From the NCBI GenBank assembly GCA_036677425.1, contig JARFVT010000013.1, positions 1,550,001 through 1,614,000 of the forward strand: 64,000 nt of DNA, given 5' to 3'. The position numbers were made by a program, and so were the translations under genes. Under the pieces are notes generated by a model. It worked only from the letters and a program-made list of their open reading frames with translations, made no database searches and had not been told where the DNA came from. Shown here one piece after another: positions 8,517-17,943 of this stretch. The DNA is from JARFVT01 sp036677425. Its GTDB lineage: Bacteria; Pseudomonadota; Alphaproteobacteria; UBA8366; Aestuariispiraceae. How positions within the stretch are numbered: position 1 is the first letter of the stretch; every line of letters begins with the position of its first letter.

Positions 8517-11453
8517 ATGGCGATTAATAACATCACAAAAGAAGAAATAATAGATAAATCGCCATCTATTGCAGGTGAAGTTAAAACAACCACATGTTAT
8601 ATGTGTGCATGTAGATGCGGTATAAAGGTTCATTTAAACGGCGATGTCATACGTTATATCGAAGGCAATCCCGACCATCCGATAAATAAGGGTGTATTAT
8701 GCGCCAAGGGTTCGGCGGGCATTATGCAACATAATTCACCCGCAAGGCTTAAAAAACCGCTGTTACGTGTTGGAGAACGTGGCGCAGGTGAATTTAAAGA
8801 AATCGAATGGGACGAAGCCATCGCCTTAAGCGTTAAATGGCTTGGCGAAACAAGGGCAAAAGACCCATCAAAATTGGCTTTTTTTACGGGACGCGATCAA
8901 TCTCAAGCCATTACAGGTTGGTGGGCAAATCAATATGGTACCAGAAATTTTGCTGCCCATGGTGGTTTTTGTTCGGTTAATATGGCGGCGGCTGGGCTTT
9001 ATACTATCGGTGGTTCTTTTTGGGAATTTGGCGAGCCCGATTGGGAATTAACAAAATATTTCCTAATGTTTGGCGTTGCCGAAGACCATGATTCAAACCC
9101 GATAAAAAGCGGTATTGGCAAATTAAAAACTAAAGGCGATGCCAAATTTGTTTCGGTTAATCCCGTTCGCACGGGCTATTCCGCCGTTGCCGATGAATGG
9201 CTTGGTATAACCCCCGGTACCGATGGTTTATTCGTATTTGCCTTGATCCATGAATTATTAAAGGCAGAAAAAGTAGATTTCCAATATCTTGGGCGCTATA
9301 CTAATGCGGGGTGGTTAGTCATTCAAGATCACGGTGCAGATGATGATGGGCTATTTTACCGTGATGATAATGACAACCCATTATGTTTTGATATAAATTC
9401 AAATGGCTTAATGGCTCATAATAACCCCGATATTAATATGGCGCTGGCGGGCGAATATAAATTACCCGACGGTCGTAACGCCATCCCCGCATTTCAATTA
9501 ATGGCAGAAAGATATATCGACGATAAATATTCACCAGATAATGCCAGTAAGAAATGCGGCATTCCAGCAGATACCATCAAACGCATCGCAGCCGAATTAG
9601 CCCATGCAGCGTTCGAGCAAGAAATAGAACTTGATGTGGAATGGACAGATTGGGCAGGTCGCAAACAGAAAAAAATGATTGGCAGACCGGTTAGTATGCA
9701 TGCGATGCGCGGTATTTCTGCCCATTCCAATGGTTTTCACACATGCCGCACCATTCATATTTTACAAATGATTTTAGGGACAATAGACGTTCCGGGTGGT
9801 TTTAGGAATAAGCCACCATTTCCACGCCCATGTCCGCCGGGGCCTAAGCCTGCGGGGCATCAATCATCGGCAAATACCCCGCTTGGTGGTATGCCGCTTG
9901 GTTTTCCAACTGGGCCTGAAGATTTATTGGTTAATCAAGATGGCAGCCCGAAACGCATTGATAAAGCATATAGTTGGGAATATCCATTATCATCGCACGG
10001 CATGATGCATATGGTTATCCATAATGCATGGAAAGGCGACCCGCATAATATTGATGTATTATTCATGTATATGGCGAATATGAGCTGGAATAGCAGCATG
10101 AATACATCGGGTACTATTAAATATTTAACCGATAAAAATGCCGATGGTGAATATAAAATTCCTAAAATAATATATTCCGATGCCTATTATTCTGAAATGG
10201 TCGCATTTGCTGATTTGATTTTGCCCGATACCACATATCTTGAACGGTGGGATTGCATATCATTGCTTGACCGCCCCATATCAAGCGCCCATGGCCCAGC
10301 AGATTCTATTCGCCAGCCCGTGATAAAACCCAACCGCGATGTCAGGCCATTTCAAGATGTTTTATTGGATATTGGCGTTAAATTAAATCTACCCGGCATG
10401 GTTAATGATGATGGCACGGCAAAATACCCCAAAGGCTATAAGGATTATATGGTTAATCATCAACGCACCCCTGGTATTGGACCGTTGGCTGGTTGGCGCG
10501 GCAAAGATGGTAAATCCCATGGCAAAGGCGATGTTAACCCCGATCAATTGCAAAAATATATCGATAATGGTTGCTTTTGGCAGGGTAAGTTTAGCGCGGA
10601 ACAATCATATTATAAACATGCCAATCGATCATATTTAGACCATGCAAAATCAATGGGCTGGATTCCAACTGCTGATCAAATTGTCTTGCAAATTTATTCT
10701 GAACATATGCAAAAATTTAAACTAGCAGCCCTTGGTCATGGCAGCAACCAACCGCCTGATGAACTGCGCCCACGCATCATAGAATTTTTTGATCCATTAC
10801 CCATATGGTATCGCGCATTAGAAGACGCGGCGATAAAAGATGGCGATTTTCCCTTGCATGCAATCACCCAACGCCCGATGCATATGTATCATAGTTGGGG
10901 TTCACAAAATGCATGGTTACGGCAAATAACCGACCAAAACCGCCTATTCATCCATCATCAAACAGCCGCCAAACTTAACATAAAAACCGATGATTGGGTA
11001 TGGGTTACTTCACCATATGGTCGTGTAAAGGGACAGGTGAAATTAATCGATGGCGTTGATAAAAATACGGTTTGGACATGGAATGCCATTGGTAAAAGAA
11101 AAGGCGCATGGGGGCTTTCTGATGATGTCGCCGAAAGCAATAAAGGATTTTTATTAAACCATATTATATCAGAATTATTACCCGCCAGAACCGACGGCTA
11201 TCGTTATTCAAATTCCGACCCGATAACGGGCCAAGCCGCATGGTATGATTTACGTGTAAGGGTAGATCTATGTGATCCTAACGATACTAATAATGATGAA
11301 AATAACAATCAAGAACAACAAACCATGCCTATGTTTGGCCCCGTATCAAGGCAACCTGATGCCTTTGATATACCCAATATATTACGTTATGACGGTAAAA
11401 AAAATATTAATGATGAAAATATAAATTCTGATGATAAGGGGCAGATAAGATGA
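8517..11453 (+). CDS. soeA: sulfite dehydrogenase molybdopterin subunit SoeA
   Basis: A 978-residue member of the DMSO-reductase family. Residues 27-62 bind a 4Fe-4S cluster: C27, C30, C34 (TCYMCACRCG) and C62 (KGVLCAKG). The molybdenum region AAHGGFCSVNMAAAG follows near residue 155, and a C-terminal molydopterin-dinucleotide domain includes FIHHQTAAKLNIKTDDWVWV. There is no Tat signal, as known for SoeA, which works on the cytoplasmic face of the membrane. Size, motifs and the three-gene order with an FeS subunit and a DmsC-like anchor match SoeABC, which oxidises sulfite to sulfate and feeds electrons to quinone. The ATG has AGGAG nine bases upstream, and the stop overlaps soeB (ATGA). A DMSO- or thiosulfate-reductase-like function is less likely given the pta neighbour. 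Confidence 0.8.
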   Translation: MAINNITKEEIIDKSPSIAGEVKTTTCYMCACRCGIKVHLNGDVIRYIEGNPDHPINKGVLCAKGSAGIMQHNSPARLKKPLLRVGERGAGEFKEIEWDEAIALSVKWLGETRAKDPSKLAFFTGRDQSQAITGWWANQYGTRNFAAHGGFCSVNMAAAGLYTIGGSFWEFGEPDWELTKYFLMFGVAEDHDSNPIKSGIGKLKTKGDAKFVSVNPVRTGYSAVADEWLGITPGTDGLFVFALIHELLKAEKVDFQYLGRYTNAGWLVIQDHGADDDGLFYRDDNDNPLCFDINSNGLMAHNNPDINMALAGEYKLPDGRNAIPAFQLMAERYIDDKYSPDNASKKCGIPADTIKRIAAELAHAAFEQEIELDVEWTDWAGRKQKKMIGRPVSMHAMRGISAHSNGFHTCRTIHILQMILGTIDVPGGFRNKPPFPRPCPPGPKPAGHQSSANTPLGGMPLGFPTGPEDLLVNQDGSPKRIDKAYSWEYPLSSHGMMHMVIHNAWKGDPHNIDVLFMYMANMSWNSSMNTSGTIKYLTDKNADGEYKIPKIIYSDAYYSEMVAFADLILPDTTYLERWDCISLLDRPISSAHGPADSIRQPVIKPNRDVRPFQDVLLDIGVKLNLPGMVNDDGTAKYPKGYKDYMVNHQRTPGIGPLAGWRGKDGKSHGKGDVNPDQLQKYIDNGCFWQGKFSAEQSYYKHANRSYLDHAKSMGWIPTADQIVLQIYSEHMQKFKLAALGHGSNQPPDELRPRIIEFFDPLPIWYRALEDAAIKDGDFPLHAITQRPMHMYHSWGSQNAWLRQITDQNRLFIHHQTAAKLNIKTDDWVWVTSPYGRVKGQVKLIDGVDKNTVWTWNAIGKRKGAWGLSDDVAESNKGFLLNHIISELLPARTDGYRYSNSDPITGQAAWYDLRVRVDLCDPNDTNNDENNNQEQQTMPMFGPVSRQPDAFDIPNILRYDGKKNINDENINSDDKGQIR

Positions 11454-12205
11454 CATCTATTCCCCCCCCCAGTTCAACTAAAAAACTAGGCCTTGTGATT
11501 GATTTGGATATTTGCGTTGGTTGTCATGCCTGCGCCGTTAATTGCAATGAATGGAATACGGGTGGTCATTCGGCCCCCCTTACCGATAAAAACCCATATG
11601 GCAAAGACCCGATTGGCGTTTGGTTTAATCGTATTCACAGCTTTGAAATAAGCTATGATAATGACGATAATAATCAAGGTCAAACGGTGCATTTTCCAAA
11701 AAGCTGCCTACATTGCGAAGACGCGCCATGTGTTACCGTTTGCCCAACTGGTGCATCATATAAACGTGCCGAAGATGGCATTGTTTTAATTAATGCCGAC
11801 CGTTGTATCGGGTGTAAATTATGTTCATGGGCATGCCCTTATGGCGCAAGAGAATTTGACGATGATGCGGGCGTTATGAAAAAATGTACCCTTTGTATCG
11901 ACCGTATTTATAATGAAAATTTACCACAGGCGGAACGCAAACCAGTATGCGTATCGACTTGTCCCGCCAATGCACGTCATTTTGGTGATTTAGGCGATGT
12001 TAATTCAGATATCAGCAAATTAGTAGCCAAACGTGATGGTTATGCCTTGATGCCAGAACAAGGTTGCAAGCCAGTTAATAGATATTTACCACCGCGCGCG
12101 ATGAAATATACTGGTGCGCCAAAAAAGCTTAAACATATGGGCGGCGATATTGGCCTGATTTCTCGCATGATAAATAAATTCATGCCAACAAGCGAAAGTA
12201 AATAA
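11450..12205 (+). CDS. soeB: sulfite dehydrogenase iron-sulfur subunit SoeB
   Basis: A 251-residue electron-transfer subunit with four ferredoxin-type Cys clusters: CVGCHACAVNC near residue 23, CLHCEDAPCVTVCP near 87, CIGCKLCSWACPYG near 121, and CTLCIDR with CVSTCPANARHFGD further on. It carries electrons from SoeA to SoeC. The start overlaps the soeA stop by four bases, so translation is probably coupled. Codons 5-7 are a run of nine C (11462-11470) encoding Pro-Pro-Pro, unusual in this AT-rich sequence and a possible slippage site. Confidence 0.85.
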   Translation: MTSIPPPSSTKKLGLVIDLDICVGCHACAVNCNEWNTGGHSAPLTDKNPYGKDPIGVWFNRIHSFEISYDNDDNNQGQTVHFPKSCLHCEDAPCVTVCPTGASYKRAEDGIVLINADRCIGCKLCSWACPYGAREFDDDAGVMKKCTLCIDRIYNENLPQAERKPVCVSTCPANARHFGDLGDVNSDISKLVAKRDGYALMPEQGCKPVNRYLPPRAMKYTGAPKKLKHMGGDIGLISRMINKFMPTSESK

Positions 12206-12206
12206 T

Positions 12207-13211
12207 ATGCATCCAGCAAAATCAGTTATATTTTTCACCACCGCATCTGGTGCTGGATACGGGCTTATCGCAATTATAATCATCGCCAATTTATTTGGTG
12301 TAATCGCCGCCAATATTGGTTTTGCTATATTTTCATATCAGTTATTAAGTTTTATCACTGCATTTGGCCTAATTACCGCAGGGTTATTATCATCAACATT
12401 TCATTTAGGACAACCAAAACGTGCCCTAATGTCATTTAGCCAATGGCGCACATCATGGCTAAGTAGAGAAGCAGTAATGGCGGTGATAACATATATAACC
12501 GCAGGGGTTTATGGAGTTTATTTTTGCTTTTCACCTGATATTTTATCGTCAAAATCTGTGGTTATGTTAATTGCAATCGCCGCATTATTATCATGCGTTA
12601 CAACCATATATTGCACCTCGATGATCTATGCTTCCCTAAAGCCTATCCATGCTTGGTCAAATAAATTTACCCCTATTGGTTATTTAATTTTTGGCCTTAT
12701 GGGTGGCGTAATAATTTTAGCAACAATTTTACATATATATGATAAAGCCAATATTATGCTTGATATAACCGTTATAGTCTTTTCCATAATTGGCCTTATA
12801 TTTAAATTACGTTATTGGTCATTCATTGATCATAGCAAAAGCATTTCTACTATCCATAGCGCAACGGGGCTGGGCATTTTTGGTAAAAAAAACAAAGATG
12901 GTAAAATTGCCAAGGTTATTATGTTAGAACCACCCCATAGCCAAAATAAGTATTTATTAAATGAAATGGGTTTTAAAATTGCCAGAAAACATGCAAAATC
13001 ATTACGGCTTCTGACTGTTATTTTAACTTTCATTGCACCAACCATTTTATTTGCACTGGTAATAATTATTAATCAAAATATACTCATTGCCCAAATTATG
13101 ACTATTAATGCATTATTTCTTGCGGCAATTGGAATTTTTTGTGAAAGATGGTTATTTTTTGCCGAAGCAAAACATACAGTAACATTATATTATGGTTCAC
13201 ATAATGTATGA
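12207..13211 (+). CDS. soeC: sulfite dehydrogenase membrane anchor SoeC (DmsC family)
   Basis: A 334-residue integral membrane protein with about eight hydrophobic helices. It opens MHPAKSVIFFTTASGAGYG, the characteristic beginning of DmsC-type anchors paired with SoeAB, followed by FHLGQPKRALMSFSQWRTSW after helix 2, also a conserved DmsC feature. It anchors SoeAB on the inner face of the membrane and passes electrons to quinone. It starts one base after the soeB stop. A soluble stretch (about residues 205-255) separates helices 6 and 7. Confidence 0.85.
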   Translation: MHPAKSVIFFTTASGAGYGLIAIIIIANLFGVIAANIGFAIFSYQLLSFITAFGLITAGLLSSTFHLGQPKRALMSFSQWRTSWLSREAVMAVITYITAGVYGVYFCFSPDILSSKSVVMLIAIAALLSCVTTIYCTSMIYASLKPIHAWSNKFTPIGYLIFGLMGGVIILATILHIYDKANIMLDITVIVFSIIGLIFKLRYWSFIDHSKSISTIHSATGLGIFGKKNKDGKIAKVIMLEPPHSQNKYLLNEMGFKIARKHAKSLRLLTVILTFIAPTILFALVIIINQNILIAQIMTINALFLAAIGIFCERWLFFAEAKHTVTLYYGSHNV

Positions 13212-13267
13212 TCATATTTATAGTTAAAATAATAAATATTTGATAATTAAATGAAGGATATCAAGTC

Positions 13268-13645
13268 ATGATGACCACAACGACCGCCAATATAAAAAAA
13301 TATACAGTACAAATATTAACAAGCAAGGCCAGCATAGATACACCAAAAACCCAAATAATTATTCGCCTATATTGCGATAATGGCGATATATGCGGCGTTG
13401 CTGCCTTTACTGATTTTGGTGATAAGGCTGCGCCAAACCCATCGAATAATGGCGTTAATCACACGCCAACCGTTCATTATGATATTTCGCATTATCAAGC
13501 ATTCGTAGATATATTACGCACGGAAAAACAATTATATTGGAAGATTGCATGGATACAAACTGGTGCAAAAAAACAAATATCCGATGTATCGCTTGATACC
13601 AAAGAAGAAATTATTGGCGAACATTTTGGCAAAGGTGGCGTTTAA
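13268..13645 (+). CDS. unrecognised small protein downstream of soeC
   Basis: A 125-residue protein I do not recognise. It has no signal peptide or membrane segment; the N-terminal 15 residues are rich in Thr and Lys, and the middle holds a probable beta-strand pattern (TQIIIRLYCDNGDICGVAAF). A GAAGGAT ribosome site precedes the ATG. It lies 56 bases after soeC on the same strand, so it may be the last gene of the pta-soeABC unit, and it converges with the MoaD-like gene 18 bases away. Codon use resembles its neighbours, so it is probably a real gene. Confidence 0.6.
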   Translation: MMTTTTANIKKYTVQILTSKASIDTPKTQIIIRLYCDNGDICGVAAFTDFGDKAAPNPSNNGVNHTPTVHYDISHYQAFVDILRTEKQLYWKIAWIQTGAKKQISDVSLDTKEEIIGEHFGKGGV

Positions 13646-13663
13646 TAATAAATATTAAATATA

Positions 13664-13945
13664 TTAGCCGCCAGATAGCCGTGGAATTAACACCACATCG
13701 GCATTTGGTGGTATTTTTTGAAATAGTGATTGATTATATATTTGCCCATTGATTGAAACGCTAACCCCTTGTTCAATATATTCATCAAGTTTGGGATAGG
13801 TTTTTAGCAATTTATTTAATAATTGATTAATGTCTTTTGCCTCAATTTCATCGATTATAATTTCATCAATGTTTTTGCCGTCATTTTCACCATCGGGCGA
13901 TTGCATTGCGTTTTTAATGACCCCAGATAATAATATTTTAATCAT
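13664..13945 (-). CDS. MoaD/ThiS-like ubiquitin-fold protein
   Basis: A 93-residue beta-grasp protein ending in SGG, with the closing pattern SLFQKIPPNADVVLIPRLSGG that matches MoaD/ThiS sulfur carriers. In these families the C-terminal Gly-Gly is adenylated and thiocarboxylated by an E1-like enzyme and donates sulfur for molybdopterin, thiazole or other products. Its start overlaps the stop of the broken acyl-CoA ligase by one base (TAATG), making it the last gene of the molybdenum-hydroxylase operon. The link to a molybdenum enzyme suggests a cofactor-related role, but no MoeB/ThiF-like E1 gene adjoins it. There is an acidic insertion around residues 20-35. Confidence 0.7.
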   Translation of the reverse strand: MIKILLSGVIKNAMQSPDGENDGKNIDEIIIDEIEAKDINQLLNKLLKTYPKLDEYIEQGVSVSINGQIYNQSLFQKIPPNADVVLIPRLSGG

Positions 13946-15594
13946 TAACTATTATCTTGTATATTTTCTTCAAAATTTCGCATTTGAAATTTCTGCACCT
14001 TATCACTTGCCGTAATCGGAAATTCTTCAACCAATCGAACATAACGCGGCACCTTGAAATAGGAAATGTTGGCTTTACAATATTCGCGGATATCATCACT
14101 GCAAAGCTTGCTGTTATCTATTTTTTTAACCCATGCACAAATTTCCTCCCCCAGTTTACTATCCTTAACACCAAATACATGGACATCTTGAATCTCATCA
14201 TGGCGATGCAATAATTCCTCAATCTCACGCGGTGAAATATTCTCGCCACCGCGAATAATAATATCTTTCAAACGCCCAGTAATGGCGCAATAACCTTGCT
14301 TATCTAATCTGCCAAGATCACCAGTTAGCATCCAACCATCAGCGGTTATGACTGTATCTGTTGCCGCCCGATTGCCCCAATATCCTGACATAACCGAATA
14401 GCCGCGCACTTGAATTTCACCCTCAACCCCTATGGCAGCAACTAAACCGTCTGCATTTACAATGCGCGCTTCAATATGTGGATGAATACGACCAATTGTC
14501 GAGATCCGCCGTTCAAACTCGTCATCTGCCATTGTTTGAAAACTAACTGGGCTGGTTTCCGTCATGCCATAGCAAATTGTAACTTCTGACATATTCATAT
14601 GGTTAATTACCTGTCTCATCACCGCCGATGGGCAAGGCGCACCCGCCATTATACCCGTTCGAAGCGATGACAGGTTTCTATTTTTAAAACCATCATCTTT
14701 TAACATGGCAATAAACATGGTTGGAACGCCGTATAATGCCGTGCAATATTGGTTTTCCACCGCATCCAAAGTTAGCTGAGGATCGAACCCTGCCGCCGGA
14801 TATATCCATGAAGCCCCCTTTGTAATACAGGCCAAATTACCCATTACCATGCCAAAACAATGGAATAATGGCACGGTAATACAAACCCTATCTTCAGCAG
14901 TGAAATTTTGGTATTCAGCGACAAATTTGGCATTATTTAAAATATTAAAATGGCTTAGCGTTACCGACTTAGGCTATCCATTAGTGCCGCTTGTAATTTG
15001 GATATTGATAGGATCATCGGGCAGAAGTCTCGATTCAATGTCTAATAATCGCGCTTCATCCGCGCTATCTTGCATTGCTAAAAGACTATCAAAAAGAATA
15101 ATATCCGACGGCCATTCTGATTTTGAGCCGATACCAACAAAAAACTCCAATGGTGGTGGCAATTCATTGCCGTTACTAATACCAAGAATTTCCATATAAT
15201 CGCTGTGCTTAAAACGGCGTGCGCTTACTAATAATCTGCAACCAACTTCTTGTAATGCAAAATGTAGCTCTTTACGTTTATAGGCAGGGTTTAACGTAAC
15301 CAAAATCATCCCAGCACGTGCAGTTGCAAATTGCAACAACGCCCATTCGGTGCAATTTGGAGCTAAAATTGCCACACTATCCCCAATATTAAACCCCATA
15401 TCCAATAATGCGGCGTCTATCCTTCCTGTTTGTTGCCAAAACTCGCCATAGCTGAGATCATATTTTTCGCCATCAACCGATAAAATCGCAGGGCGTGTAG
15501 AGTATTTTATAGCAGTTTGATGTAATAAACTGCCGATAGTTTGCCTTATTAATGGCGCATCAACCGACCCTTTAACATAACTTTCTGTTAACAT
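13945..15594 (-). pseudogene. AMP-forming acyl/aryl-CoA ligase, interrupted by an in-frame TAG
   Basis: An ANL-superfamily ligase of about 549 codons in one continuous frame, broken only by TAG at 14974-14976. The break falls inside the phosphate-binding loop: the frame reads ITSGTNG-stop-PKSVTLSHF, where relatives have TSGTTG, an aromatic residue, then PKG. The loop also carries Thr to Asn and Gly to Ser changes, suggesting relaxed constraint rather than a mere base error. Downstream motifs are intact: VPLFHCFGMV, CYGMTETSP, LTGDLGRLDKQGYC, GRLKDIIIRGGENISP and the catalytic lysine region near ITASDKVQKFQ. It lies 56 bases after the molybdenum-hydroxylase large subunit and overlaps the MoaD-like gene. 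The probable past role was activating a carboxylic acid as its CoA thioester; the substrate is unknown. Confidence 0.85.
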
Positions 15595-15650
15595 CTGCTA
15601 TTCCTTTTACATTATAAAATAGTTTATTTCAGACGCTATAATAATCAATT

Positions 15651-17939
15651 TCAATCATTCTTTAAACCATCAATCGCCTTTAAAATAACAGGTGGCGACA
15701 TGGGTAATTTAGTTAATCGCACGCCAGCCGCCGCCGATACGGAATTTGCAACCTCCGCCAATGGTGGCACAATTCCCGTTTCACCAACGCCGCGCACCCC
15801 ATATGGATGGCCTGAATTAGGCACTTCGACAATCACCGTATCGATCATTGGTAAGTCGGATGCCACAGGAATGCGATAATCTAAAAAACTTGCATTTTGT
15901 AATTTACCATCTTCGCCATAAATATATTCTTCGTTTAATGCCCAGCCAATTCCTTGGGCAGCACCGCCTTGAAACTGCCCCTCTACATATGATGGATGGA
16001 TGGCTTTGCCCGCATCTTGAATGACGGTGTAACGTAAAATATCAACCTTGCCCGTTTCTTGGTCAACCATAGTATCGACAATATGCGTGCCGAAACTAAC
16101 CCCCGCGCCATCGGCATTATATTCATGATGACCGGCAATAGGCCCGCCAGTATAATTTGCTTTGGCGGCAATTTCTGCCATGCTAAGCGGGGTAAAATCA
16201 CCGGCATTAGCACCCGATGGTTTGGCAAAGCCATCTTCCCATTTAACCGCATCGACGTGGATATCCCAAAATTTTGCAGCCCGTTTACACATTTCATTAA
16301 TGGCTTTACGCGCCGCCATTATTGCCGCCATGCCGCTTGAAAATGTAACCCTACTGCCTTCGGTAGTATCATTATAGCCAAGCGAGCTAGTATCAGCGAT
16401 AATGGCGCGAATATTTTCATAAGGAATGCCAAATTCTTCGGCGGTCATTTGACATATTGATGCCCTTGATCCACCAATATCTGGCGTGCCAACCGCGACT
16501 GTCACCGTGCCATCGGCATTAACATTTAATGTGGTGCAGGTCGCACCGCCAAAATTAAACCAAAAACCACAGGCAATACCGCGACCCTGATTTTTACCAA
16601 GTGGCGCATTATAATGGTCATGTGCCTTGGCGGCATTTAATGTCTCCACCAAGCCAATATCACTAAATTTAGGGCCATATGATGATTGATCACCCGCACA
16701 CACCGCATTTTTTAGACGAAATTCTATTGGGTCTATATTAAGCTTTATCGCCAATTCATCGACCACAGATTCAACACCATAAGTCGCCATCGGCGCACCA
16801 GGCGCACGATATGCCGCACCTTTTGGTCGGTTTGTTACCACATCAAATGCGATTGTTTTAACATTTTCCAAGGCATAACAAGCAAAGGCCGACATGGCAC
16901 CAAAATCTGCTGGTGCGCCTTTAAATGCCCCGCCTTGAAAATTCATTTTGGCAAAGCCAGCCGTGATGCGCCCGTCTTTTGTCGCACCAATTTTAACAAC
17001 CGCGCTCATGCTCGATGTGGGTCCGCTTGCCTTAAACACTTCTTCACGCGTCATGGTGATTTTAACAGGTTTGGCGCATTTACGTGATAACGCCAAGGCA
17101 ACTGGCTCAATAAACACTGTGGTTTTACCGCCAAAACCACCACCAATTTCCGATGCGATAACGCGCAATTTGGAAATATCCATATCCAATAATGATGCAC
17201 AAAGATTACGCACCATAAAATGACCTTGTGTACATACCCATATTTCAGCTTGCCCGTCTTCGCTGCTGCTGGCAAGGCATGAATGCGGCTCTATATATCC
17301 TTGATGAGTTGCCGCAGTTTTGAAATTACGTTCAATGATAATATCCGCCGCATTAAAACCCGCATCAATATCACCATGACCAAATTCATGCCGATAGGCG
17401 ATATTCGATGGTTTATTTGGTATTTTATCCAAACCACCAGTGAACATATCATCATGCAATATTGGTGCATCTTCCAACATTGCCTTATCCACATCGGTTA
17501 CATGCGGTAAGATTTGATAATCAATCTTGATTAATTTTAATGCCGCCATAGCAATTTTTATATTTATAGCAGCAACAGCGGCAACAGCATGGCCTTCGTA
17601 CAGAACCTTACCGCGTGCCATGATATTTGCCAGAACATTTTGATCTTTGGCATTTTTGTTGAAATCAGCCGAGGTGATAACCGCCTTTACCCCCGCCAAT
17701 TTCAACGCATCGGTAATATCAATTGATTTTATTATTGCATGCGGATGGGGGCTGCGTAAAACTTTACCAACCAACTGCCCCGGTAAATTAGCATCAGCAC
17801 CAAATCTGGCGCGGCCTGTTACTTTATCCGTACCATCGGGTCGTAATGGTCTTGTACCAACCACCTTAAATTCACGTTTACCCGTCATACGATTATTAAT
17901 ATCTTCTTTTACTGTTTTTGTATCTGCACCGCTTGCCAT
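15651..17939 (-). CDS. molybdenum hydroxylase large subunit (xanthine dehydrogenase/CoxL family)
   Basis: A molybdopterin-binding subunit of about 762 residues. I chose the ATG at 17937-17939 (MASGADTK), which has GGGG about 12 bases upstream and starts just after the small-subunit stop; an earlier in-frame start at 17972 would overlap it. The N-terminal domain opens VVGTRPLRPDGTDKVTGRAR; GGGFGGKTT and AAYRAPGAP are cofactor motifs; the catalytic glutamate lies in GVRGVGETGIVPP near the C-terminus. The active-site loop AYRAPGAP is not the AYxCSFR of true CO dehydrogenase, so it should not be called coxL. The family hydroxylates or reduces aromatic and heterocyclic substrates. With medium and small subunits upstream it forms a complete enzyme. 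Confidence 0.85.
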   Translation of the reverse strand: MASGADTKTVKEDINNRMTGKREFKVVGTRPLRPDGTDKVTGRARFGADANLPGQLVGKVLRSPHPHAIIKSIDITDALKLAGVKAVITSADFNKNAKDQNVLANIMARGKVLYEGHAVAAVAAINIKIAMAALKLIKIDYQILPHVTDVDKAMLEDAPILHDDMFTGGLDKIPNKPSNIAYRHEFGHGDIDAGFNAADIIIERNFKTAATHQGYIEPHSCLASSSEDGQAEIWVCTQGHFMVRNLCASLLDMDISKLRVIASEIGGGFGGKTTVFIEPVALALSRKCAKPVKITMTREEVFKASGPTSSMSAVVKIGATKDGRITAGFAKMNFQGGAFKGAPADFGAMSAFACYALENVKTIAFDVVTNRPKGAAYRAPGAPMATYGVESVVDELAIKLNIDPIEFRLKNAVCAGDQSSYGPKFSDIGLVETLNAAKAHDHYNAPLGKNQGRGIACGFWFNFGGATCTTLNVNADGTVTVAVGTPDIGGSRASICQMTAEEFGIPYENIRAIIADTSSLGYNDTTEGSRVTFSSGMAAIMAARKAINEMCKRAAKFWDIHVDAVKWEDGFAKPSGANAGDFTPLSMAEIAAKANYTGGPIAGHHEYNADGAGVSFGTHIVDTMVDQETGKVDILRYTVIQDAGKAIHPSYVEGQFQGGAAQGIGWALNEEYIYGEDGKLQNASFLDYRIPVASDLPMIDTVIVEVPNSGHPYGVRGVGETGIVPPLAEVANSVSAAAGVRLTKLPMSPPVILKAIDGLKND

Positions 17940-17943
17940 GTTA

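Noticed and set aside
3720..15594. Stop-codon reassignment or readthrough to explain the intact clpB and ligase frames
   Set aside because: The two genes use different stops (TAA and TAG), and both codons end ordinary genes in this window, e.g. pheA ends with TAG and most others with TAA.
15983..16377. Long frames opposite and alongside the molybdenum hydroxylase
   Set aside because: They mirror the coding sequence of the large subunit in other frames and have no starts or motifs of their own.
15651..17939. True aerobic CO dehydrogenase large subunit (coxL)
   Set aside because: The active-site loop reads AYRAPGAP, not the AYxCSFR of form I CO dehydrogenase, and no coxD/E/F/G accessory genes adjoin it.
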